From contig CAMJGL010000007.1 of NCBI GenBank assembly GCA_946405205.1, positions 1-64,000 of the forward strand: a stretch of DNA of 64,000 nucleotides. Reading direction: 5' to 3'. The notes below the pieces were generated by a model. It was not told the origin of the DNA. It was given only the letters and a program-made list of their open reading frames with translations, and did not search any database. How positions within the stretch are numbered: position 1 is the first letter of the stretch; the number at the start of each line of letters is the position of its first letter. This DNA is from F23-B02 sp946405205. GTDB taxonomy: Bacteria > Bacillota > Clostridia > Oscillospirales > Oscillospiraceae. Below, in pieces: positions 8,859 to 17,391 of this stretch. Made by a program: the position numbers and the translations under genes.

Positions 8859-9963
8859 TTTTGTCTGCCTCCTTCTTTGCGGATCTGCGGAAGCTGAGCT
8901 TATAGCTTATGAAGAACTCGCAGCCGATGATGAAAAACAGGATGATGCCGGACAGTATATCAGCGAAAGAATGGTTCAGGCCGAAATTCGTGGATATCGC
9001 GCCGGCGCCCTTGTCCAGAAACGCCAGAAGCAGGCTCGTGAGCACCATAAAGATGGGGTTGAACTTGGCAAGCCACGATACCATGACCGCGGTGAAGCCC
9101 CTGCCTCCGGCGATGGTGGTCGTCACGGTGTGGTCGGTTCCGGATACCAGCAGGAAGCCCACAACGCCGCATATCGCGCCCGAAAGGAGCATGGTGCGGA
9201 TGATGACCCTGTCGACCTTGATGCCGACATAGCGCGCGGTGCGCTCGGACTCGCCCACGACGCTCAGCTCATAGCCGTGCTTTGAGTAATTAAGGTAAAC
9301 GTACAGCCCGACGGTGAGCACAAGTATGACGATGACGTTGAGCAGATACTTGTTGCCGCCCATCGGGGGGAGCCAGCCGATCTGAGTCGCCTGGTTAATA
9401 ATGCCGATCTTGCCGGCGCCCTTGGGCACCTCCCAGACGATGACGAAGAATGCGACGAGCTGGGTCGCAACATAGTTCATCATCAGGGTGAACAGCGTCT
9501 CGTTGGTGTTCCACTTTGCCTTGAAGAAGGCCGGTATACCCGCCCATATCGCGCCTGCGGCAATGCTCGCGGCGGCGGTCACGGCGATTAGAAGTCCGTT
9601 TGACATCTTATCGGCAAGGCAGATCATGCAGGCGGCAGCCGCAAGGCAGCCGGCCAGCACCTGACCCTCGCCGCCGATGTTCCAGAAGCGCATACGGAAC
9701 GCGGGAGTTACGGCAAGCGATACGCCCAGCAGCATGGCGGTGCTCTGAGCGAGGTTCCACGCCTTGCGGGAGGTGCCGAAGGCTCCGTCTATCATGGTGG
9801 CGTAGACCTGGATGGGATCCTCTCCGGTCACGACCATGGTCACAACGGCGCACACTATGAGCGCCGCGACAATGGCGATAAGGCGTATGCCCCACGCCTT
9901 CCAGCGGGGAAGCGCGCCGCGCTTGACGATATGGACCAGCGGGCCCTGCTTTGCGTTATTCAT
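8851..9963 (-). CDS. nupP: Nucleoside ABC transporter permease (NupP-like)
   Basis: A 370-residue permease with eight or more helices, partner of the next permease. Family motifs include FRMRFWNIGGEGQVLAG and the coupling helix LSVVGESERTARYVGIKVDR. The start overlaps the ATP-binding gene end by 8 bases and its own end overlaps the next gene by 8, a tightly packed ABC operon. It probably forms the translocation pore as a heterodimer with the 331-residue protein. Confidence 0.92.
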   Translation of the reverse strand: MNNAKQGPLVHIVKRGALPRWKAWGIRLIAIVAALIVCAVVTMVVTGEDPIQVYATMIDGAFGTSRKAWNLAQSTAMLLGVSLAVTPAFRMRFWNIGGEGQVLAGCLAAAACMICLADKMSNGLLIAVTAAASIAAGAIWAGIPAFFKAKWNTNETLFTLMMNYVATQLVAFFVIVWEVPKGAGKIGIINQATQIGWLPPMGGNKYLLNVIVILVLTVGLYVYLNYSKHGYELSVVGESERTARYVGIKVDRVIIRTMLLSGAICGVVGFLLVSGTDHTVTTTIAGGRGFTAVMVSWLAKFNPIFMVLTSLLLAFLDKGAGAISTNFGLNHSFADILSGIILFFIIGCEFFISYKLSFRRSAKKEADKNV

Positions 9964-11494
9964 CGGCCTTGTTACCTCCCAGCTTTGTCATCATCATGCC
10001 GACGTCGCGCTTCTTTGCGCCGCGCCCGGGCACGATGCCGCTAACCTTGCCGCCGCAGAGCACAAGGATCCTGTCGCACAGCTCAAGCAGAACGTCAAGA
10101 TCCTCGCCGACGTAGATGACGGCGACGCCTTTTTTCTTCTGGCGGTTTATGAGATCGTAAATGGTGTAGGACGAATTTATATCCAGCCCGCGTACGGCGT
10201 AAGCCGTGAGCAGAACGGTGGGCGCGGAGGCTATCTCGCGTCCGACCAGCACCTTCTGCACGTTGCCGCCGGAGAGCTTCCTGACAGGAGTGCTGATGCC
10301 GGGAGTGCTGACATCCAGCTCGTCGACCACGGTCTGAGCCAGCTTGCGGGGGCTCTTTCTGTCGGTCAGCAGCGAGCGGCCGCGGCGGAAGGAGCGGAGC
10401 ATCATATTGTCGCTCAGGTCCATGTTTCCGACAAGGCCCATGCCCAGTCTGTCCTCAGGCACGAAGGAGAGCGTCACGCCCATATCGGCGATGGCAAGGG
10501 GATCCTTACCGAGCAGCTCCTCTCTTTCGCCGTTGTCGGTTATATAGCTGATGCTGCCGCTCTCGGTGGGCTGCAGGCCGGCGATGGCCTCCAGCAGCTC
10601 CTTCTGTCCGCAGCCGGAGATGCCCGCGATGCCGAGTATCTCGCCGCTGTTCGCGGTGAAGGATACGTTATCGAGCTTTATTACGCCGTCGATGCTGCGC
10701 ACCGTCAGATCCTTCACCTCTATCCTCGGCTTGGGATCGACTGGGTCGGGGCGCTCGATGTTGAGCTCCACGGGACGGCCGATCATCATGTTCGTCATTT
10801 CCTGAGCGTTGGTGTCCTTCGTGAGCATATCGCCGATAAACCGGCCGTGGCGCAGGACGGCGACGCGGTCGGACAGCTCCTCGACCTCGTGCATCTTATG
10901 GGTGATGATGACTATCGCCTTGCCTGCGTCGCGCATATTGCGCAGCACGGCGAAGAGCTTGTCCGTCTCCTGCGGGGTCAGGACGGCGGTGGGCTCGTCG
11001 AGGATGAGGATATCCGCGCCGCGGTAGAGCACCTTAACGATCTCGACCGTCTGCTTCTGGGATACGCTCATCTCGTATATCTTCATGTCGGGGTCGACGT
11101 CGAAGCCGTATTTATCGCAGATCTCCCTGATCTTTGCCGACGCCGCCTTCAGGTCAAGCTTTCCCTTACCCTCGAGGCCGAGGATGATATTCTCGGTCGC
11201 GGTGAGCACGTCGACGAGCTTGAAGTGCTGGTGTATCATGCCCACGCCCAGATCCAGCGCGTCCTTGGGAGAGCGGATGACGACCTCTTTCCCGTCAATG
11301 GTGATCTCCCCCTCGTCGGGGAAGTATATGCCGGAGAGCATATTCATAAGCGTGGTCTTGCCGGAGCCGTTTTCGCCCAGCAGAGCCAGTATCTCGCCTC
11401 TGTAAATGTCCAGCCAGACCTTGTCGTTGGCAAGCACCGTGCCGAAGGCCTTGGTGATGTTGCGCATTTTTACCGCAGCGGTTTTCTTCTCCAT
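9956..11494 (-). CDS. nupO: Nucleoside ABC transporter ATPase, two ABC domains
   Basis: A 512-residue tandem ABC ATPase of the nucleoside/sugar (RbsA-like) type. Domain 1 has an intact Walker A (GENGSGKTT), ABC signature MSVSQKQTVEI and Walker B ILILDEPTAVL. Domain 2 has a degenerate P-loop (GISGCGQKE) and a signature KLSGGNVQKVL, as usual in this family. Where relatives have a PTRGLD motif this protein reads TAYAVRGLD. The gene follows the lipoprotein gene after 143 bases holding two strong hairpins, and overlaps the first permease gene. Confidence 0.92.
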   Translation of the reverse strand: MEKKTAAVKMRNITKAFGTVLANDKVWLDIYRGEILALLGENGSGKTTLMNMLSGIYFPDEGEITIDGKEVVIRSPKDALDLGVGMIHQHFKLVDVLTATENIILGLEGKGKLDLKAASAKIREICDKYGFDVDPDMKIYEMSVSQKQTVEIVKVLYRGADILILDEPTAVLTPQETDKLFAVLRNMRDAGKAIVIITHKMHEVEELSDRVAVLRHGRFIGDMLTKDTNAQEMTNMMIGRPVELNIERPDPVDPKPRIEVKDLTVRSIDGVIKLDNVSFTANSGEILGIAGISGCGQKELLEAIAGLQPTESGSISYITDNGEREELLGKDPLAIADMGVTLSFVPEDRLGMGLVGNMDLSDNMMLRSFRRGRSLLTDRKSPRKLAQTVVDELDVSTPGISTPVRKLSGGNVQKVLVGREIASAPTVLLTAYAVRGLDINSSYTIYDLINRQKKKGVAVIYVGEDLDVLLELCDRILVLCGGKVSGIVPGRGAKKRDVGMMMTKLGGNKADE

Positions 11495-11533
11495 TTTCTC
11501 TCTCCCGATATAATTATCTGGTCAAAACTGCTT

Positions 11534-11575
11534 CAAAGGGCAGCACGGCGGCTAACGTCCCTGTGTTGCCCTTTG
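11534..11575 (-). promoter_or_regulatory. Intercistronic hairpin 1 (lipoprotein/ATPase gap)
   Basis: A nine-base-pair stem (CAAAGGGCA/TGCCCTTTG) closes a partly paired loop in the gap after the lipoprotein gene. There is no T-run. It may stabilise the upstream message or reduce expression of the downstream genes. Confidence 0.5.
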
Positions 11576-11592
11576 CAGCAGTAAAAGCATAT

Positions 11593-11622
11593 CGGGAAGC
11601 TTCCTTAGGCGGAAGCTTCCCG
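11593..11622 (-). promoter_or_regulatory. Intercistronic hairpin 2 (lipoprotein/ATPase gap)
   Basis: A perfect 12-base-pair stem (CGGGAAGCTTCC/GGAAGCTTCCCG) with a six-base loop, 16 bases after the lipoprotein stop. No convincing T-run follows on the minus strand. It fits a read-through or mRNA-stabilising element giving more binding protein than transporter. Confidence 0.6.
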
Positions 11623-11637
11623 TTATTCTGTTGGATA

Positions 11638-12852
11638 TCAGCCGAAGTTGGTGTCAAGAAGAGTGATGCCGTCGATCTGGAGATCGAAGTAAGGAGCGGA
11701 GCGGAACTTGGATTCCATGAATATGCCGTTCTCGATGACCTCGGTGTCCTTCTCGTAAGCGGCGTCGGAGTCGACGTCTGCCATGTAGCTGTCAAGGGTC
11801 TTGCCCTCAACGGTGAAGTTTGCGGTGTCGAATACGAAGAGGGTGCCGTCCTCGAGCTTTGCCTTCGCGTCGGCGATGGCTTCAGCGGTGCCCTCAGCGG
11901 CGGCCTGCTCGTTGATGTCGGTCAGGACGACGGAGCCGGTGGCAAGAGTGCCGGTCCAGTCGGCGTCGATGGTCTCGCCGTTCTTGACTGCGTTGATCAC
12001 GTACTCGTAGTAGGGAGCCCAGTCGATGCGGGAGGAAACGATGAAGGTGTTGGGGCATGCGTCAACGGTGGAGCCGTTGTAGGAAACGTTGGGAACGCCG
12101 GCGAGCTCGCAGGCAGTGGGAGCGCCCATGGAGTCGGCGTGCTGGCTGATGAGCTTGCAGCCGTTTGCGATGAGCTTGTTTGCGCCTTCCTTCTCTGCGG
12201 TCTCATCGTACCAGGAACCGGTGAAGGTTACTTCCATGGTGACGGTGGGGCATACAGAGCGGGCGCCGAGGAAGAAGGAGGTGTAACCGGAAACGACTTC
12301 CGCGTAGGTGAATGCGCCGACATAGCCGATCTTGGCCTCGTCTGCGGTGAATTCGCCTGCGTCGATCATCTCGTTGAGCTTCATTCCTGCTGCGATGCCG
12401 GCAAGGTAGCGGCCCTCGTAGATGGAGGCGAATGCGTTGTGGAAGTTGTCAAGACCTGCGGTGTGTGCGTTGGTGCCGGTGGCGTGGCAGAACTGGACCT
12501 CGGGGAATTCCTTGGCGGCTTCCATCAGGAAGGCCTCGTGGCCGAAGCTGTCGGCAAAGATGATGTCGCAGCCGGCGTCGGCGAGCTCACAGGCTGCGTC
12601 GTAGCATTCCTGGGTCTCATCGATGTTGGTCTTGAAAATGTACTGGTCCTCAGACAGGCCGAGGTTTGCGCAGGCTTCCTTGGCTGCGTTCATGAAGTTA
12701 AGGTCGTAGGTGGAGTTCTCGTCATGCAGGAAAATAAAGCCGACCTTGAGTGCGTCGTCGGCGTCGTCGCCCGCAGGCTTGTCGTTGTTGCCGCAGGCGC
12801 ACAGTGCAAACACCATGACCAGGGCAAGAAGCAGTGCTGTGATCTTCTTCAT
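11638..12852 (-). CDS. BMP-family nucleoside-binding lipoprotein
   Basis: Substrate-binding lipoprotein of the BMP/PnrA group, 404 residues. The signal peptide ends in a lipobox (FALCACGNN; Cys about 21), so it is lipidated outside the membrane. The mature domain starts KVGFIFLHDENSTYDLNF, where relatives bind purine nucleosides. It is the first gene of the importer and is preceded by a guanine riboswitch with terminator. The nucleoside ligand is inferred from family and riboswitch together. Confidence 0.92.
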   Translation of the reverse strand: MKKITALLLALVMVFALCACGNNDKPAGDDADDALKVGFIFLHDENSTYDLNFMNAAKEACANLGLSEDQYIFKTNIDETQECYDAACELADAGCDIIFADSFGHEAFLMEAAKEFPEVQFCHATGTNAHTAGLDNFHNAFASIYEGRYLAGIAAGMKLNEMIDAGEFTADEAKIGYVGAFTYAEVVSGYTSFFLGARSVCPTVTMEVTFTGSWYDETAEKEGANKLIANGCKLISQHADSMGAPTACELAGVPNVSYNGSTVDACPNTFIVSSRIDWAPYYEYVINAVKNGETIDADWTGTLATGSVVLTDINEQAAAEGTAEAIADAKAKLEDGTLFVFDTANFTVEGKTLDSYMADVDSDAAYEKDTEVIENGIFMESKFRSAPYFDLQIDGITLLDTNFG

Positions 12853-12913
12853 CTTCGGTTATCCTCCAATAAATTCATTTATTATCAAACCCTGTCGGGT
12901 TATGATACAAAAC

Positions 12914-12942
12914 AAAAAACCGGCCACATGATATGTGACCGG
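12914..12942 (-). terminator. Riboswitch expression-platform terminator
   Basis: On the minus strand a ten-base-pair stem CCGGTCACAT/ATGTGGCCGG type hairpin is followed by TTTTTT, about 50 bases after the aptamer and 60 before the lipoprotein start. It is the off-state structure. A second short hairpin (12961-12982, AGGAAGAAG/CTTCTTCCT) lies between aptamer and terminator. Confidence 0.88.
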
Positions 12943-12992
12943 AATAAAACACCAAAGCCAAGGAAGAAGGGCTCTTCTTCCTCTATATAAAA

Positions 12993-13063
12993 CTTCGATA
13001 GTCCGGTCATTTACGGCGTCCGGGTAGAAACTTCAAATCCATATCATTTGCTATATATCGAAA
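12993..13063 (-). ncRNA. Guanine-type purine riboswitch aptamer
   Basis: On the minus strand an eight-base-pair P1 (TTTCGATA with TATCGAAG, one G-U) encloses the conserved purine core: AATGATATGG in J1/2-P2, GTTTCTACC in J2/3, CCGTAAATG in L3 and GACTAT in J3/1. The C in GACTAT at the specificity position points to guanine or hypoxanthine; adenine aptamers have U there. It precedes a terminator and the nucleoside importer genes and follows xpt on the same strand. Confidence 0.93.
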
Positions 13064-13175
13064 TATTTACTTTTAAGTGAACTCGCAAGTTTAGAATATC
13101 AACAGTATCGAAAATTGTCAAGGCTTGTTTTTATCCAAGTTTGACATTTGTTCGGCTGAAAATTTGTGCACTTTG

Positions 13176-13751
13176 TCAGTCTTTGCAGAATTCGATGCTG
13201 TCGTCGCTCATGGACGCTATGCGGGCCAGCGCCTCGATCCTGAGTCCTTTCCCGCGCAGTCTCTCGCCGCCGGGCTGGAAGGCCTTTTCTATCGCCACGG
13301 CCGCGCCGACCACCTCGGCTCCCGCCTGGCCGACAATGTTGCACAGTCCCTCCAAGGCCGCGCCGTTTGCCAGAAAATCGTCCACTATCAGCACCCTCTC
13401 GCCGGGGTTCAGGTAACGTTTTGACACGAGCACCTGCTTTGACACCTGATGGGTGAAGGAATACACCGTTGCGGAATAAATATCGTCGGAAAGGTTGATG
13501 GTTTTGCTCTTTTTGGCAAACAAAACAGGGCAGCCGAAAACAAGACCCGTCAAAACGGCCATTCCGATGCCCGAAGCTTCAATAGTCAGTATTTTGTCAA
13601 CCTTTTCGTCCGCGAAAAGCCTGTGTATCTCCTTTGCCATGTCGTAGCTCAGCTCAGGGTCGATCTGGTGGTTGAGAAAGCTGTCCACCTTCAGGACTCC
13701 GCCGGGTTTGACCACGCCGTCGCGCTTTATGCGCTCTATAAGCTGCTGCAA
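13176..13751 (-). CDS. xpt: Xanthine phosphoribosyltransferase
   Basis: Converts xanthine and PRPP to XMP in purine salvage. It is 191 residues; family members are about 190. LKVDSFLNHQIDP near the N-terminus and VLIVDDFLANGAA (PRPP-binding loop) are diagnostic. The frame reaches 13760, but GAGGTGAT just upstream of the TTG at 13751 is a good ribosome site and this start gives the usual N-terminus. The riboswitch and nucleoside importer lie downstream on the same strand, forming a salvage block; XMP made here can be used by GuaA encoded at 54.9 kb. Confidence 0.93.
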   Translation of the reverse strand: MQQLIERIKRDGVVKPGGVLKVDSFLNHQIDPELSYDMAKEIHRLFADEKVDKILTIEASGIGMAVLTGLVFGCPVLFAKKSKTINLSDDIYSATVYSFTHQVSKQVLVSKRYLNPGERVLIVDDFLANGAALEGLCNIVGQAGAEVVGAAVAIEKAFQPGGERLRGKGLRIEALARIASMSDDSIEFCKD

Positions 13752-13969
13752 GCCGATCACCTCATTAACTGATTTCGACTTATTCTATCCGATATTCGAC
13801 TTTTTAGCAATACGAAGTTTTGTAAATCTTATATCTTTTTTGTGCCGCATTTTGTGCACTTGCCACAAATTCCCGACCCAAACTTCATGAGCCGCGGCCC
13901 TCATTTTCCTTGCCAACGGCTCCGGGGACTGATAAAATATAATTTACATTATATGATAGGAGCTTTGAT

Positions 13970-15442
13970 ATGGAGGATCTTAAACTCAGAAAGAAAAATC
14001 TGATAATGTTCCCGCTCGGCACGGTCGGCCGCGACATGGTGTATTATCTCTTTACGAGCTGCATAATGACCTTTGTTCTCTTCACCCGCAGCCTAACAAA
14101 CTCCCAGTTTGCCGCGATCACCGCCATCGTCGTCGCCGCGAGGATCTTCGATGCGCTCAACGATCCCATCATGGGCAACATCATCGAGCGCACCCGCACC
14201 CGCTGGGGCAAGTTCAAGCCCTGGCTCGTGATCGGCATACTCTCAACGAGCGTCGTCGTATATCTCGCCTTCAACACCGATCTTCAGGGCTGGAGCTTCG
14301 TCTGGTTTTTCGGGATAATATACTTCATGTATTCGATAACCTACACGATGCATGACATCTCCTACTGGGGCATGGTGCCCGCCCTGTCCTCGGACGCCAA
14401 CGCCCGAAATCAGTTCACCGCCCGCGCAACGCTCTTCGCCGGCATTGGCGGCACCGTCGCCAGCGTGCTCATCCCCATGTTCACCGTCGGCGACATGGCC
14501 ATCGGCGGCAGCACGACCACCGCCTACGGCATCATTGCGCTGATCGTCTGCATCTTAGCTCCCCTGTTTCTGTGCTTCACCATATTCGGCGTGCGCGAAA
14601 AGCGCGAATACACGGATGCACCTCCCGTGAGCTTCAAAAAGATCTGGAAGACCATCACGGGCAACGACCAGCTCCTTTGGATAAGCCTTATTTTCCTGCT
14701 CCAGCAGATAGGCAACGGCTTCATCGTCAGCGGCATCGGCTCGACATACATATATTTTGACTTCGGCTACGAGGGCGGCCTGTTCTCCCTGTTTTCCATC
14801 GTCGGTATGTCCGTCACCGCGTTCCTCATGATCTTCTACCCCGCCATTTCGCGAAAGATCAAGCGCAAAAAGCTCATGGGCATCCTCGCGGCGATCTCCC
14901 TCGTCGGCTACGCCGTCATGCTTGCCGCCGGCCTGTTCCTGCCATCCGACATGACGAAGTTCTGGGCGGTCGTCGTGGGCTATATGCTCTCGAACTTCGG
15001 CCAGTACGGCTACTATCTTATCATGATGATCTCCATCATCAACACCGTCGAATACAACGAACACCGCACCGGCGAGCGCGACGAGGCCATCATCGCCTCC
15101 CTGCGTCCCTTCCTCACGAAGCTTGCCTCCGCCCTCATCGTGCTTATCACCAACGCAAGCTACATCATCTTCGGCGTCACCGGCTACACCAACCGTATCT
15201 CCGACTTTGAAAACCAGTGCGCAAGGAATCTCATAAGCGAGTCCGAGAAGATAAGCTCGATAAGCGGCGTTATAAGCGGCATCGAGCCGGGCAAGACGCT
15301 TGCTCTGCTGCTGTGCATGGTCATCATCCCCTGCGCGCTCATGCTCGTCTCCTATGTGCTCTACAAGAAGCACTATAAGCTCGACGAGGATGAGTATGCG
15401 CGCATATGCGCGGAGCTCGAGGCTCGAAAGGCAAAGGCATGA
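13970..15442 (+). CDS. GPH-family sugar:cation symporter
   Basis: A 490-residue MFS-type transporter of the glycoside-pentoside-hexuronide:cation family with about 12 helices. Signature regions are DALNDPIMGNIIERTRTRWGKFKPW after TM2 and a central loop GVREKREYTD. An AGGAG site precedes the ATG by eight bases. Its TGA overlaps the ATG of the following deacetylase, so the two are translationally coupled. The natural reading is import of an acetylated amino-sugar or glycoside followed by deacetylation; substrate is unproven. Confidence 0.92.
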   Translation: MEDLKLRKKNLIMFPLGTVGRDMVYYLFTSCIMTFVLFTRSLTNSQFAAITAIVVAARIFDALNDPIMGNIIERTRTRWGKFKPWLVIGILSTSVVVYLAFNTDLQGWSFVWFFGIIYFMYSITYTMHDISYWGMVPALSSDANARNQFTARATLFAGIGGTVASVLIPMFTVGDMAIGGSTTTAYGIIALIVCILAPLFLCFTIFGVREKREYTDAPPVSFKKIWKTITGNDQLLWISLIFLLQQIGNGFIVSGIGSTYIYFDFGYEGGLFSLFSIVGMSVTAFLMIFYPAISRKIKRKKLMGILAAISLVGYAVMLAAGLFLPSDMTKFWAVVVGYMLSNFGQYGYYLIMMISIINTVEYNEHRTGERDEAIIASLRPFLTKLASALIVLITNASYIIFGVTGYTNRISDFENQCARNLISESEKISSISGVISGIEPGKTLALLLCMVIIPCALMLVSYVLYKKHYKLDEDEYARICAELEARKAKA

Positions 15443-16203
15443 GCATAACAAGACTGGCGCTCAAATTCGCCGCTCCGCTGCCAAAGCTTGAGAGCTTCGA
15501 GCGGTATCTGTTCATCGGCCCGCACCCGGACGATATCGAGATCGGCGCCGGAGCGACGGCGGCAAAGCTTGCCGCCATGGGCAAAACGGTCGGATTTCTT
15601 GTATGCATCGACGGCAGATTCGGCTCTGAACTCATTCCTCCCGAGGAGCTTGCGGCCATCCGTCAGGAGGAGGGACGCGCCTCGGCGAAGTCTCTGGGCG
15701 TGGACGATGTGCGTTATCTTTCCTTCTGCGACGGAGGCTTTTACGACACGCGGGAGCTTAGCTCCCGCATCGCCGCGGCGGTCGGAGATTTCAAGCCGGA
15801 TGTGATCTTCGCTCCCGACTGCTGCGTTTCGAGCGAATGTCACCCCGATCACATAAACGTCGGCAGGGCCGCCTCGGAGATCGCCTATCTTGCCCCCTAC
15901 GCGCAGCTCATGGCAAAGCACGGCGCTCAGGCCGCGCCCGTCAAGGCTATTGCCTATTACATGACGGCAAAGCCCAACCGCTTTGTCAAAACCTCGGCCG
16001 CGCTGCTGCAAAAGCAGCTATCGGCGATATTCGACTGCCACAAAAGCCAGTTCCCCTCCGGCTGTCCCGAGGGCAGGGCGATCGCCATGTATCTGAAGCT
16101 GCGCTCGTTTGATCTCGGCCTGCGCAGGCTGTGCGGCCACGCGGAGGGCTTCCGCGTTCTCGGCGTCACGCACATGCACTGTCTGCCCGAAGCGGGCGAC
16201 TGA
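15439..16203 (+). CDS. PIG-L/LmbE-like N-acetyl-sugar deacetylase
   Basis: Zn-dependent deacetylase of 254 residues. GPHPDDIEIG carries the catalytic Asp and first Zn ligands, and SECHPDHINVG the third ligand. A GTG further upstream is in frame, but the ATG at 15439 overlapping the symporter stop is the evident start. Family members remove acetyl groups from GlcNAc-containing glycans or conjugates. Coupling with a GPH symporter suggests action on an imported sugar. Confidence 0.88.
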   Translation: MSITRLALKFAAPLPKLESFERYLFIGPHPDDIEIGAGATAAKLAAMGKTVGFLVCIDGRFGSELIPPEELAAIRQEEGRASAKSLGVDDVRYLSFCDGGFYDTRELSSRIAAAVGDFKPDVIFAPDCCVSSECHPDHINVGRAASEIAYLAPYAQLMAKHGAQAAPVKAIAYYMTAKPNRFVKTSAALLQKQLSAIFDCHKSQFPSGCPEGRAIAMYLKLRSFDLGLRRLCGHAEGFRVLGVTHMHCLPEAGD

Positions 16204-16210
16204 AACTGAA

Positions 16211-16242
16211 AAACTGCGGATGCAAAGCATCCGCAGTTTTTT
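16211..16242. terminator. Bidirectional terminator between convergent units
   Basis: Thirteen-base-pair stem AAACTGCGGATGC/GCATCCGCAGTTT with AAA loop and T-run, between the deacetylase stop and the convergent aminotransferase stop. Confidence 0.93.
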
Positions 16243-16246
16243 ATGC

Positions 16247-17365
16247 TCAAAACAGCTTCTTTACCGCCTCGCAGACGCGGTTTTGCTGCTCTGGGGTCAT
16301 TTTAGTATCGCTGGGCAGGCACACGCCGCGCTCAAACAGTTCCTCGGAGACCGCCGTGTCCCCGGCGCATATGAATTTGCAGTCGCTGAAAACGGGCTGC
16401 ATATGCATGGGCTTCCAGAGGTGCCGCGCCTCGATATTCTCCTCCTGAAGCGCATTTATCACATCAGATGGGCTGACACCGCAGCCGGGCCCGAGCAGCA
16501 TGGCGCTCAGCCAGCAGTTGGGTCGGGTACCCTCCGGCAGCGGCGCCATCGTCACGGGCAGCTCCTCAAACTCAGCCGCATACCGCGAATATATCTCACG
16601 CTTTTTTGCGACCCGCTCTGCCAGCACCTTCATCTGTCCGCGGCCTATGCCTGCGCTTATGTTCGACAGTCGGTAGTTATAGCCGATCTCCTCATGCTGA
16701 TACCACGGGAACGGCTCGCGGGCCTGGGTCGCAAGCTTGAGCGCGTGCTTTGCCGCTTTCTCGCTCCTGCACAGCAGCATACCTCCGCCAGAGGTGGTTA
16801 TTATCTTATTGCCGTTGAACGACAGCGCCGCGTATTCGCCGAAGGTGCCGCAGGCCCTGCCCTTATATTCCGAGCCCAGCGCCTCGGCAGCGTCCTCAAT
16901 AAGAGGCACGCCGTATTCGGCGCAGACGGCGCAGATCTCATCCATTTTGGCGGGAATACCGTAGAGATGCACGGCGACGACCGCCTTGGGCTTCCCGCAC
17001 TCTTCAAAGGCTCTGCGCAGGGCCTCGGGGCTCATGTTCCACGTTTCCCGCTCCGAGTCGATGTAAACAGGCTCCGCGCCGAGATACGCGATGGGGTTTG
17101 CCGACGCGGAAAAGGTGAGCGACTGGCAGAAAACCTTGTCCCCCCTGCCGACGCCCGCCAGTATCATGGCAAGGTGCAGCGCGGCCGTACCGGCAGACAG
17201 TGCGACGGCGTTTTCGGCCCCGACGAAGTCCCTTACGGCTTTCTCAAACTCGTTTACGTTCTCACCCAGAGGTGCGATCCAGTTCTTGCCGAATGCGTCG
17301 CGGATATACTCAAGCTCGTAGCCCTCGTCGGACATATGCGGGCTTGCAAGAAATATGCGTTCCAT
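16247..17365 (-). CDS. DegT/DnrJ/EryC1-type PLP aminotransferase
   Basis: Sugar aminotransferase of 372 residues acting on a nucleotide-linked 4-keto sugar. The PLP-binding Lys is K187 in SFNGNKIITT; SAGTAALHLA and the IEDAAEALG segment are family landmarks. It follows the CapD/PglF-like 4,6-dehydratase on the same strand, the usual pair that converts UDP-GlcNAc to UDP-4-amino-4,6-dideoxy-sugar as in PglF/PglE. It is the last gene of the polysaccharide operon in this window. Confidence 0.9.
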   Translation of the reverse strand: MERIFLASPHMSDEGYELEYIRDAFGKNWIAPLGENVNEFEKAVRDFVGAENAVALSAGTAALHLAMILAGVGRGDKVFCQSLTFSASANPIAYLGAEPVYIDSERETWNMSPEALRRAFEECGKPKAVVAVHLYGIPAKMDEICAVCAEYGVPLIEDAAEALGSEYKGRACGTFGEYAALSFNGNKIITTSGGGMLLCRSEKAAKHALKLATQAREPFPWYQHEEIGYNYRLSNISAGIGRGQMKVLAERVAKKREIYSRYAAEFEELPVTMAPLPEGTRPNCWLSAMLLGPGCGVSPSDVINALQEENIEARHLWKPMHMQPVFSDCKFICAGDTAVSEELFERGVCLPSDTKMTPEQQNRVCEAVKKLF

Positions 17366-17391
17366 TTATATTCCTCCAAACCGCCGGTCTG

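Noticed and set aside
9812..11584. Very long plus-strand frame opposite the ABC ATPase gene
   Set aside because: It is a mirror of the minus-strand gene caused by high GC at third positions and has no family features.
11563..12990. 475-residue plus-strand frame opposite the lipoprotein gene
   Set aside because: It is the Val/Gly/Ala-rich shadow of a well-supported lipoprotein and runs through the riboswitch terminator.
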